A DNA stretch of 64,000 nt. It comes from Lepeophtheirus salmonis. Taxonomy: Eukaryota > Arthropoda > Copepoda > Siphonostomatoida > Caligidae. The stretch spans positions 12,794,301-12,858,300 of the forward strand of contig NC_052133.2 in assembly GCF_016086655.4 (NCBI RefSeq). Reading direction: 5' to 3'. The position numbers and the translations under genes are program-made. Of this stretch, positions 10,394-19,925 are shown one piece after another. The stretch's first letter is position 1. Each line of letters opens with the position of its first letter. The notes beneath the pieces are model-generated. The model worked only from the letters and a program-made list of their open reading frames with translations. It had not been told where the DNA came from and made no database searches.

Positions 10394-12021
10394 CAGTGGT
10401 TCTCAAATGGGGGTACTTGGAGGCACTCCAGGGGGTACTTGAAATTTTGAAAGAATATTTTACAAGTTGTACATAACTCCGAAATATTTTTTTTGTGAAT
10501 AGCTCTAGATTTTTGAATTTCTTTTCGAAAAAACTTAATTTTTCGAAAAATTTTAGTTTTGGAATTATTTTTTTTTAAATTTTAGAACCAAGACTTTTCA
10601 ATTTAAAAGTATGGGATAGTATCAGAGCATGGAATATTTATATAATTTCTAAAGTAATGCACCTTTTTCGTGTTACACCTTTCAACAACGGTATCGTTAG
10701 GGAAATATTATGTCAAGAATATTCCTACTTGAAATTATTGACCAAAAAAACCATAAACCACCAAAGAGTCTATAACCCATTGATCTATGGGGGCCTGGCT
10801 GTGGTGGATTGCGTCTTTCTATAGAAAACTCTGAAATTCTATTGAATAAGAAAGTTATGGGAATATGACGACTATTGGAAAATTCATTTAAATGAATTCT
10901 TAAAGCTAAACCGCGTGGAATTTCAGCTAAGCCCACATTTGGGACTTTTGGATGTTTTTAAAGAGTTGTCATTATACTCGGAGCGTTTTAAAAAAAATTT
11001 GTGATGGTACTACTAAAGTAGTTAAAAAGTTTGAATTATCTTTACGATGGGAGATGCCAACTAGAGGTTGCATTAATTAAAATGCTGTGTACCATAAATC
11101 CGATATATCTGCAGATATTAACTTGACAGATTTTCTAATGAATAAAATGGATTTTGTCTTTAGTTCATCTATTTTTCGAGCAAGATTTCCTTTTAGACTG
11201 AAATCATGTTATACATGTACTTCCTACTTGAGAAAACGTGTGTACACACCAACCTTTACACCATTCAACGCATATTTGGAAAGATGCAGCATTAAAAAAC
11301 ATGGTCAAAAAAACCTTAATGCAATCACCAATAAGTTCTTTAGTTCGAGCGAAAGATGGTTTAAATACAGAATATTATCCGGGACTCTCGAAGTTGCTTC
11401 TAAGTACTTTAATGGCGAAAGGGGAATTTGCTTCTTCTGTCAATGTTCAAAAGAGACAACCGATCATATTTTGTCTGAATGTCAAACTTTATTTAAAATT
11501 TATGAGGACTTTATTAAAATACATTATTCAATAAGCAACGGGGTAAAGAAAATTTCCTCTATACTTCAAATAATGAGAGAGTTGATGCAATTATTATTAA
11601 AACGCAATAAATAGTTTATAAATTTTGGACAGTAAAAGAAGACAACCTCGATGGAATATTGAACATATTGCTAATCTTTATGCAAAACAGTTATTTTGAA
11701 GATTTGAACTCTTGTATTTTTTAGTTCATCGTCACATTGATGTTATTTCTAAACTATTTATTTTAAATACACTTGATTGTGCCATATTTTATAATGGTCT
11801 TTTTAATTTTTGTTTGTCTACATGTTTTAATTAATTATTTTTTGAGTATGTGTTATATTATAATAAGATTGTAAATGTTTAAAATAAGGACCAATAACAC
11901 CCTCCCCCCCCGCCCAAAAAAGAAAAAATAATAATTAACTGTCACTGAAGCTGGTAAGGGTTATATTGGGTTAAATAAATATTTTTTATTAGTACATCAC
12001 TAAAAAAACGTTGAGACGCTG
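10394..12021. mobile_element. hAT-like element with 8-bp TSD
   Basis: The left end begins CAGTGGTTCTCAAATG (10394). The right end, inverted, begins CAGCGTCTCAACG (12021 backwards). The 8 bases GTCTAGTA stand immediately outside both ends (10386-10393 and 12022-12029), an exact duplication. An 8-bp TSD with a CAGNG terminus is the hAT signature. The element is 1628 bp. Its first 200 bases include a G-rich head and AT-rich sequence like that at 34.4-34.6 kb. No hAT transposase frame is visible. Most of the interior is a LINE fragment on the plus strand, so the element is non-autonomous with a retroelement nested in it or carried by it. Confidence 0.8.
10690..11614 (+). pseudogene. LINE (non-LTR) reverse transcriptase C-terminal fragment
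   Basis: Read in two frames. An upstream part, about 10780-10840, encodes DLWGPGCGGLRLSIENSEIL, resembling the 'GGLGL' stretch that follows the polymerase domain in LINE ORF2. A longer frame to 11614 ends with ERWFKYRILSG, then C-x2-C-x7-H-x4-C (CFFC...HILSEC), the zinc-binding motif (zf-RVT) at the C-terminus of many LINE polymerases. The endonuclease, polymerase catalytic core and 5' part are absent, consistent with 5' truncation on insertion. An A-rich stretch (11919-11936) may be the 3' tail. It lies wholly inside the hAT-like element with the GTCTAGTA duplication. Non-functional. Confidence 0.8.
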
Positions 12022-12599
12022 GTCTAGTACACAAATGATTTAAACCAAAAACATTTTTTCTTTCCAACTTTACGGCTGTTGAACTATTAAATTTGCACAT
12101 GTTATCTTTAGACTAAAAGGAACATTTTGAGACATTAAAGACACAACATTTGGAAAATGAAACAAATAAGCTCCTTCCTAGTAAAGCATTGATGTACTTA
12201 TTTTGATTCACCCATCTTACAAAAGAAACAAGATGAATGATAATATTGTTTTCATTTTCATTTCTTCCTTATTTTTTGGAGGGTGAAAGTGATGTCGTAA
12301 AAAAAATAGAAGCTCAGATCATGTTTCTAAATTTGTTTATAACATCTTTCATCTTCCACACGAGTTCTTAATAATGAAATATTCACCTTGGGCATCCCAC
12401 TAAGGAGCGAAACCAAAAATGATAACTAAAATAAATGTTATGGTTATATGTATATATATATATATATAGAAATATATAGAAAATAATCAAGCAAGATATA
12501 TATATATTTTTTTTTTTTTTTGAAAAGGTCAATATTTCTTGAGTTAAATATGCGACATTTTATCAACAAACAATATATATTTTATAAAAAGAAGGAACA
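12022..12599. other. Non-coding stretch with (TA)n
   Basis: Includes the TSD 12022-12029, a (TA)n run at 12451-12468 and a T-run near 12507-12521. No gene was seen. Confidence 0.5.
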
Positions 12600-12929
12600 T
12601 TTTACGTCCAAATACAACAAAACACCACTTCCAGAGCTACATAGTAAGTGTTTAGGCCTTCCCTTGAGTTGCAAAAAAGAAGAAAAATGTTTTGTTTAAG
12701 GTGGATACATAATTATGAAAAGTTTACGGTGCAGTTACAAATATCCACTGATTGTATCAAATATGCAAGGCCCTGTAAGGACTGTGGAAAACTATATAAC
12801 ACACTTCATGCGTTTGTGGACTGCCCTGCCATCTATATCCTTAAATATTTTAATTATCCTTATAATTTGTTGAAATTGATCAGTTGTAAATGTTTATTCT
12901 TTTATAAACCTACGCTTAACAACTATTAA
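12600..12929 (+). pseudogene. Second LINE zinc-knuckle fragment
   Basis: The frame to 12929 carries KMFCLRWIHNYEKF and, further on, C-x2-C-x7-H-x4-C (CKDCGKLYNTLHAFVDC). It has the same cysteine/histidine spacing as the fragment ending at 11614 but little sequence similarity, so it is a different LINE lineage or a very old copy. The frame opens inside the domain and the polymerase part is missing. No TSD or tail was identified. Confidence 0.6.
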
Positions 12930-13182
12930 TTTGACTAAATTTCAATTTTAGAGATATATTACATTACTGTATATCGAACTTTGACCAAAAAAAATATCTT
13001 TTGTTAAATATTAGGCATTTTGACTACAAAAAAAATTAATAGGGCAAACATTTTTACAATTCTTTTACAACAATGACTTATAAATTTGACAATAAAATTA
13101 TCACATTTATTCAACTCCTTTATCATATGTCTTTATATCTATTTGTTTCTAAGAAGAAGTTTAAACTTAGCAAGTTATTTTT

Positions 13183-13270
13183 AAATCCAATCCAATTGTA
13201 ATTTAACGGGCTAGCTAAAAAACACACAGGATTTACATCATTGTTCATTAAACAAAAAGTCAAATTTAGG
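13183..13270 (+). repeat. Dispersed repeat family A, 3' fragment
   Basis: 'attgtaatttaacgggct' followed by 'agctaaaaaacacacaggat' matches the end of the copies at 35.8 and 60.3 kb. Confidence 0.55.
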
Positions 13271-13787
13271 AAAAATGACAAGAAGCGGAGGTTTGCGCTC
13301 TACCGAGTGACCATTCTAGTTTTATTTGTACTGGCTGAGATATCTCCGTTATATATATATTGATCCATCTTCCTCCATAGTTAAAAAGAGATAATTATTC
13401 AATTTACCCGGCTTATTTGAGCAAAGTATATAGTTGATTATTATTTCATTTACCCGCTATACATATTTTCATCTGTAATTTTCTTATCTTGATCTCTCGA
13501 TTAAAATAGAAGGACCATAGGATAGGATTCCTTAAAATTTCTTTGTTTTTGACTCTAGGAGCTTTTATAAGTCTTTTCAAGTAAAATGTAATAAATATTA
13601 CATTTTTTCTTTGTTAATTATGATTTTGAAGGTTGAGGAAAACAAAGTCATTTTATATATTATTATGTATAATACCTTCCTTAAAAAATATTTTTATTCG
13701 TGAGGAAACGTCATCTAAGAAAGAAATATTCAGACTTAAGTGGGTAAGCAATAAAATGCTTGATTTTTGAATTATTTGTATGAACAC
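13271..13787. other. Non-coding stretch
   Basis: Nothing recognised. Confidence 0.45.
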
Positions 13788-14439
13788 TAGTGTTGGATTA
13801 GAACTCGTAAAAAACTCGACATTTCCATAATTTTTTCGAAAAGTACTCGAACTCGCCCGTAATATTATTTTTAAAACTTGATGTAATAATAGCTAGAATA
13901 ATAAAAAAAAAGAAATCCATTTTTTTCCAATAGATGGTTTTAGTAACGTTTATCTAACGGGATATACCTGCGATCGGTTTACACATGATGGTGTTAGAAA
14001 GATAAAATTTTAGTCAAACAAAACTTGTTACACAGTTTTGTGATTGTTTGGGCACGCATCAAAGATGGATAACAGCAAATATAGCATATTTTACAGTTTT
14101 TCTTTGAACAAGGCGAAAATACAACCCAGGTTTCTAAAAATGTGAATAGAATCTATGACCTGATACTGTAACAACAGCTTTCTTTTTTTCAAAAAATTTT
14201 ATAATAGCACACTTGGTTTCGTCAATTCCGTTCCAGTAATTTTGAAGTTAAAAGTGCATCGCACTATTAATGCCGAATTTTCGAAAATGTAGATAAAATT
14301 TTTTAAATCGACGAGTCTGACCGTCATGTACGCACTTTTTGGATTGCCAAGGAGATATACATTAATGGAAAAAAATAAAAAAAAATCCATTAAAAATAAT
14401 TGATTTCCATATACTAATCCTATTATTCATCTCATCTCC

Positions 14440-14820
14440 AGTTGTTTCTACATCCTACATAATGATGTTTTGAATTTCTAAAGACCTGGAATAATCATCC
14501 AGATATATTTTTCCAATGTTACCAGGCAAATTAGAGTCGTATTTTTTTAATACTTCCATTTCCTCATTTTTGTTTTGTTTCATCATGGGAATATTTATAA
14601 TTTATATGTATACAGTTTATGAAAAGAATTTGAACCTTAAAACTATTTACGACTGTCTGTAATCGGTTTTTGCAATTGTGTGTCTTGTACACAAACAAAC
14701 AATCTATACTAATAAAAAGAATAGTTTGTGAACCAAAACGATGAAAAAAATATTTGTATAATCTAAACAAGTTTATGAAGCAACGCCATCTTTGAGAGAA
14801 TGCTCTATTAATGAACTTAA
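14440..14820 (+). repeat. Dispersed repeat family E, copy 1
   Basis: Shares 'actatttacgactgtctg' and then 'aaacaagtttatg(a/t)agcaa' and 'gccatc' with 62980-63340, in the same order. The start 'ctaaagacctggaataat' corresponds to 62735-62755. Diverged and non-coding. Confidence 0.65.
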
Positions 14821-14934
14821 GTAATGTATATTACAATTTGTACTAATTATACATATATGTTGTAATTTAACATATTAACAATAAAGAAAAATGAGAAATG
14901 CTCGATATATTTTTTTACATACTTGACAATATCA

Positions 14935-15545
14935 AGGGCATGGCTGAAAGTGTGAAAACCTTCATTGATAATAATATTTCCACTGTTGCCAAGATCTACA
15001 ATCATTACAACGATTACTGACTTGCAGAGTCAATGAAGGAGATCCAGGGCGTCTTCAGGACCAAGCATCCCGTCCAAGTCATGGTATTCGAGGTGATAGG
15101 ATCGGAAGAGAAAATATGCCGCAATACTTTTCTAGGCTTGTAGGCTCTTTGAGCACAGAGTCTCGCTACAAGGTACTAAGGTACACTGTCTTGCTTTGGA
15201 TCAAAGCCAACTACCCCAATGGAGACTATGTGAGATAGCAAGACGGTACACCGGTGAGCACGACCTACAAGAACTCGCAGTTCTGCGATAACAACATGAC
15301 CAGGTTCTGGTCCAAGGTGTTATGGTTCCCTCCAGACCTGAACCCGTTGGAATATTTCTAATAGAGATACATTGAGGTTAAGACCAACACTACCCTTTAT
15401 CCGAATATGGAGTCCCTTGAGTACAGTATTGTGAAGGAATTGACCGCCTATCTCGAAAAGAGCATTTACAAGCCTGTTGCACGTTTAGACACAGGATCGA
15501 GGCTGTGATAGTGGCTAAAACTGGCCAAATTGAGTAAGATCATCC
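14935..15545 (+). pseudogene. mariner transposase relic, late N-terminal to C-terminal part
   Basis: Several frames together read as a transposase: ESMKEIQGVFRTKHPVQVMV near 15030-15090, RYKVLRYTVLLWIKANYPN near 15165-15225, QDGTPVSTTYKN near 15240-15275, and PPDLNPLEYF near 15330-15361. In the third acidic motif the usual Asp is replaced by Glu (LEY instead of LDY), and two stops follow directly. The C-terminal part (SLEYSIVKELTAYLEKSIYK) is clear. The helix-turn-helix domain is missing. No TIRs were found. GC is visibly higher than in the flanks. Confidence 0.8.
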
Positions 15546-15654
15546 TTAATACATGTATTTATGAGTAAATTTAAACAAAATGTATTTTCGATAGAATGAA
15601 AAGTAATCAAACTTTTGACTAAGTTTGCCTCCAAACCTCCATATCATGCAGTCA

Positions 15655-15790
15655 AATTATGGAATTCTAGAGACCTCGAATAATCACGAAGACTTTGTGT
15701 TCCCATATGAGGGGAATATATGAGGATTGATTGGTTGGGAAAAAACAGGATAAAAAAAGAGTAACTCTCATTTGTACTCCATTCCTCGAA
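15655..15790 (+). repeat. Dispersed repeat family E, 5' part
   Basis: 'ggaattctagagacctcgaa' and the following 'gtgttccc' match 62728-62775, the start of the second E copy. It lies just downstream of the mariner relic, so the mariner may have split an E copy. Confidence 0.55.
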
Positions 15791-16049
15791 GAGGGGCAAT
15801 AAAGAAAAGATGCTGCCCAAGATCCTGGATCTTATATCATGTGTCTAGAATTCTATGAATGATCTCAGGTGAGCTCAGCTGAGATGATAATAACTATATA
15901 TACAATACAGGATTGATCTTATTTAGTGGTACATCTTTTATTAGTTTCAATTTTTCAAGAGTAAAATTTAAACAAGAGGTTTTATGCGAAGATTTATTTC
16001 ACAAAATCATCTGAAAATAGTACTCAGAACTACTTTTATTCATTATGTG

Positions 16050-16725
16050 AGCCCTCGGCTCTAATAATTCCCTCGATATGAGAGTTTAAATTCCTTGCAG
16101 ACCTTGACTATATAGTCGGACCTGAGCTTTGTCCACTCCTTCTTGATGGAAGCCTCAAGAGACTAGACACTCCTAACATGAGTAGCACACCTCCTCTTCT
16201 CCAAACGCGCATATATAGAGTACTCCAAGGGTCAGAGGAGGGCAGACACATGATGAGGTCCTAAAAGTCCGGAAAGTTTTCTCAAAAGGCCTGGGTCTTA
16301 GCCGCACGATGTAACGGAGCTATTTCTTGAGCGAAAAAAAGTTATCCCCGAATTTTTCTTTGGTCAAGGTTGCACTTGCATATCCAGAAGTTCGATGTTA
16401 CCTTCTGCATTGAACCACTCCTTCCTCTTCCCAAAAATGAGAGGGCATACTTTTTACATACACTAGATTTTTTGTCCTGAAGACATGTATCATAGAAGCT
16501 GAGATATTGTCTGGATGTTTGGTTGTGATGTAACGGCGGTTCTGCTTATGCACAGGGCCATGAACGATGAAAAAATTTCATCAGAAAAGAGTAAAAATTT
16601 TGTCGACCTTGAGAAAATTTAGAACCTTCTTTTCTTTTTCCAACCGTCTTACCTCGTTATGTTTTTTTTTTTTTTTTTGTCACACTCCGTGATTTTGCAA
16701 CAATGTCATTCCGGTTTAACACTAA
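16050..16725 (-). pseudogene. mariner transposase relic inside the 15.9-17.0 kb element
   Basis: Read on the minus strand from 16725 down. HNEVRRLEKEKKVLNFLKVD (about 16640-16580) matches the linker before the catalytic core. A shifted middle includes NRRYITTKHPDN and KEKFGDNFF. The C-terminal part has PLEYSIYARLEKRRC and KKEWTKLRSDYIVKVCKEF, ending near 16065. Where Asp is expected in the third acidic motif there is Glu (LEY). Frameshifts and stops are frequent and the DNA-binding domain is absent. A sister sequence with the same RRLE..K.LNFLKV segment lies at 23395-23860 on the same strand. Confidence 0.8.
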
Positions 16726-16734
16726 TAAAATTTG

Positions 16735-17020
16735 TGTTATGTATTCGTAACTCGTTTCCTACCTTCTCATCTTTTAGTTATTGTTATTATTTAATTTATG
16801 TATAAAGTGCTATCCTCATTATTCTTCTTATAAATAGCCGTGCATTGTGTATGTTTGTCAGAGAGGTTATGATTATGTATTAATAAGAATATATACGTGC
16901 TCCTATTAAATTACATCGTTGCCAAATACCTCCACGTCTCTTCTCTCCTCATTTCTCTCGGTCGTCCTGGATCCCTTTATTTAATAGTTTGTGTCTCTTC
17001 AACCTCGTTAAGACACAACA
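16735..17020 (+). mobile_element. Solo LTR (BEL/Pao-like ends)
   Basis: The 286-bp segment begins TGTTATG and ends CACAACA, so it has TGTT...AACA inverted ends. The 5 bases ATTTG stand directly on both sides (16730-16734 and 17021-17025), the size of an LTR-retrotransposon duplication. A TATAAATA box (16829-16836) lies about 95 bp in, as in an LTR promoter. No internal retroviral genes adjoin it, so it is a solo LTR left by recombination. TGTT..AACA ends with 5-bp TSDs are common in BEL/Pao. Orientation is taken from the TATA box. An inverted partial relative lies at 52291-52440. Confidence 0.85.
16829..16836 (+). promoter_or_regulatory. TATA box of the solo LTR
   Basis: TATAAATA inside the LTR is placed where the U3/R promoter would be. 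It could start transcription rightward into flanking DNA, but activity is unknown. Confidence 0.45.
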
Positions 17021-17104
17021 ATTTGTACTACTAGATGAGATCAACCCTGTATGTTAACCTAAATTAATTGAAATTAGGTATGCATACGCAGGTTTTAATA
17101 AAAG

Positions 17105-17305
17105 TGTATCTTCCAAAGTAAGAGCATTGAACTTTGTTGTGCTGAATGCAAAGGTTTATGTCCCAACGAGGCTTACAGATAAGGAACAAGTATCTACAGG
17201 AGACATAAGACTGATATTTATTACTGCAGCTACGAGGTTTAACATCAGTATCCCCGACATTGATTGTAATAGATTTAATATAGCGGGCAATCTTGTGCGC
17301 TACTA
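17105..17305 (+). pseudogene. Coding remnant, possibly BEL/Pao pol
   Basis: A frame of about 65 codons without stops reads SSKVRALNFVVLNAKVYVPT, then RLTDKEQVSTGDIRLIFITAAT, and ends LVRY before a TAG (20-residue limits respected by splitting). The layout 'R...F..N......LT..E...A' resembles the stretch between RNase H and integrase in BEL/Pao or gypsy polyproteins. The base composition is less AT-rich than its neighbours. It begins about 55 bp beyond the mariner's right TA. No flanking domains are readable, so the assignment is tentative. Confidence 0.35.
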
Positions 17306-19045
17306 GCCTAACACATCAATCCAGTTTCTAAGAACTCTCAAGCATATTATTAAAGTCTTAAAGCGAACCTTGTTTATCAGCCGAAATAATTGAATCGTTT
17401 GTTTATTTATTAGTTGCGAGTCTTGGCTCTAATTTTAAGCCGAAATATTTATATAATGCAATTCCTCGAAGCAATTCATGATATATAATTTTTATGTTTT
17501 GTATATACTCGTATATCTACATACATAAAATGAATAAAAGTAAATAAAAATTAATTGCTACTTTCCTGTGATTATATAGATATATATGTACAACTTTCTT
17601 AAATAATTTCCAATTATTCAAAGTTATATGCCATGGTTTGAGAATCCACACACACCGATTTCACTGCTAAAATTGGGGAAATATCAAGTTTCGAATTCTT
17701 ATGAGTATTACATATTTTCTAAACCAAAATTTTATTTAAAATTCAAATCTGAAGTCAGATATTCAAAATATGCAATGGTTTTTTAGATGCCTACTCATTT
17801 TTGTAAAGGTATGTTTCATCTGACTCAAATTAGATATTATTTTAATAAAGATGTATGTCTTGAGCATAATCCATTAACTTTTCGCGAATATTTTTTTTGT
17901 TTTTTTTTGTCACGGGCTCTTGTATTAAGAAATTTTGTATAACACTTTAAATGCGTAAATTGCAAATTTAAGAAGATTGCAAATATTACACCAGCTAAGA
18001 GAAAATTAAATACATCAGCCTAGAGAACACTATTTCAGCTAAAAACGATTAAATTTTCAAGTATGTAGCTTCTTACATTTTTATGTATGTTTTATGTAAT
18101 TGGGATTTCAAAACAGTCCTTTTTCAAAATTGGTCACTAATTCAAATTTTTTGCATAAAAGATACAAAATACAGGATTGAAACTTTAAAAAAACATTATC
18201 CACATGCATTTTTACTTTAGAAAATACATAGTAAACAATTCTCAATGCTTATTTTCTACCCTAAATATTTTTTCCACACTTTTGGCAGTGAAACTGGGGT
18301 CAAATCTTTAACCATGTCATATCTTCAAAAATTATCTAAATTATTGCCTGTCTTATGGAGGTAGTCAAACTTACTTAAATGTTCAATATAGGTTTTATCA
18401 ATTCAATAGCAAAATAGTTTACTCTGTCAGATGCCTTTACTCGATTTAGACATGAATCAATACTCAAAAACTCGAGCCCCAAGTGACTTAAAACTCAATT
18501 ACTCAAACTAGAATCCAACACTAATGAATATACTATAATTAGGTTAGAAAAAGTTATATGTAATTATTACATTGCATAAATTTGTAACTTAATAGTGAAG
18601 AAATCAGGTGAGGTAACTTGATATATGAATGTACAAAGGTACAACACAATTACGTTCCTATATGTTTGTTAATTGATAAGAACTTCAATTACTGTTTTTC
18701 TCATACAGAGAATAATTGTATTTCTTCGTCTTAAATTCAACCTATCGATTTCAATGTAGGTATATCATAAATAAGTTTATAATACCTCAGTCAAAGCAAT
18801 GTGTATTGCATCTCTAAACCTCTCCTCTTTCAAAAAGAGAAGAGAAAAGGGCCCTTAACCGCAAATATTGCTTGTTTGAATAAGGAAATTGCCACGCTTA
18901 GTAATAATATATGTAATTATCTCTTCAATATTTTCATCAATTGTTTATTTAATTTCCTTCTTGCTCTTATTTCCTTCCATCAACACAAAAAAATAGTTTG
19001 TGGTCACAAAACCTCTTTATTTCGATCAGGAAAGTTAATTAAAGT
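17306..19045. other. Non-coding stretch
   Basis: Apart from the inverted end at 18504-18523, nothing was recognised. The ORF 18801-19049 is low-complexity and has no family resemblance. Confidence 0.45.
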
Positions 19046-19359
19046 TTGAAAATTAGAATCAGAGAGCATTTTAGGGACATTGGACGTCAAAAATTGCATA
19101 ATTGTAACTGTAAGCATCGCCATGTTGGAGGCATAGTTATAGATATTAAACAAAACAAATATACGAATAAAACTTCATCCATTGTATTTACCATTGTAAA
19201 AACAAAAGAAATGCTGTTTTGGTATTCGAGCAAGGATTTCTATTGGTTACTGTATACAAATAAAGATGGCCGAACTTCGAAATGATGACGTCATATCAAA
19301 TCGTCATATTTACATAGTACGGTGTAAATTATGTTAATGAAACAAAGATAATCACGTCC

Positions 19360-19925
19360 GTGGCCGGTTATTACATTCCTAATAAATTCATTCCCGTGCA
19401 TTTCATTCTTATTTTGAAAAGGGACATTTAATGTCATACGGCTTATGTATCTGAAAATTAGTAGTTTTTTTTTGTAATGCTGTGGACAGAGAGCTGAGTT
19501 GTCAGTCGGCACTGGAGATGACTAGTGAAGGATGGGAGACGGATATGATTTAAAATGTCTATGGATTAGAAATGACGTCATCATAAATCATTAATAGTGA
19601 GTAGGAATTGAAACTGTGTATAATATTGGTACCTTGGGATATAGAATTAAATCCCTTTATTCGTCTTCTCCTACTATCGACTATCGTCATCACTATTCCT
19701 TCTCCTTCATATCAATTCAATCAACAATCCTGTTTTGTTACTTCACAATTCAAATCAATGTAAGCAATCAGCAAGTTCAATGGATGCCTCTCTACAAAGT
19801 GTTACTCAAAAACTTCTTACTAGTTTAGAAACATAAACCATATGACGTGACGAAAGATATCTTTCATAAAATGTGAATGAAATGTCCGGGGATGAATTTA
19901 GTAGGGAATTCACGTCATGGGCGGT
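19360..19925 (-). mobile_element. Inverted-repeat element family G, copy 1
   Basis: Matches 40690-41395 in reverse orientation along its length: 'cggcactggagatgactagt' (19508-19527), 'actatcgtcatcactattc', and the end 'gaatgaaatgtccggggatg'. Both ends consist of short subrepeats around 'attcattcc(c)', inverted relative to each other. No transposase is encoded. Two copies in opposite orientation about 21 kb apart support a mobile, non-autonomous family. Confidence 0.7.

Larger units (their letters stand above)
15908..17049 (-). mobile_element. mariner with TIRs, interrupted by a solo LTR
   Basis: The left end CAGGATTGATCTTATTTAGT matches the inverted right end CAGGGTTGATCTCATCTAGT, and both continue with 'gtacat/gtacaa'. 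TA dinucleotides flank both ends (15906-15907, 17050-17051), the mariner target. Removing the 286-bp LTR and its duplicated 5 bp leaves about 851 bp, so the element is internally deleted relative to the usual 1.2-1.4 kb. The transposase lies on the minus strand. The LTR insertion is about 25 bp inside the right TIR, so the mariner is the older insertion. Confidence 0.85.
13788..18523. mobile_element. Possible 4.7-kb hAT-type element, heavily nested
   Basis: TAGTGTTGGATT at 13788-13799 is matched exactly by the inverted right end at 18512-18523, and both continue into Ser/Leu-codon-like 'ctcgagt' repeats. The 8 bases outside, ATGAACAC on the left and ATGAATAT on the right, match at six of eight positions, as an old 8-bp duplication might. 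A third, single end of this kind lies at about 26755-26775. The interior contains two mariners, a solo LTR and other repeats; no hAT transposase was read. The pairing is an inference. Confidence 0.4.

Noticed and set aside
10697..10936. Minus-strand ORF over the LINE region
   Set aside because: The plus strand encodes the LINE fragment there (GCGGLRL), so the minus frame is a shadow.
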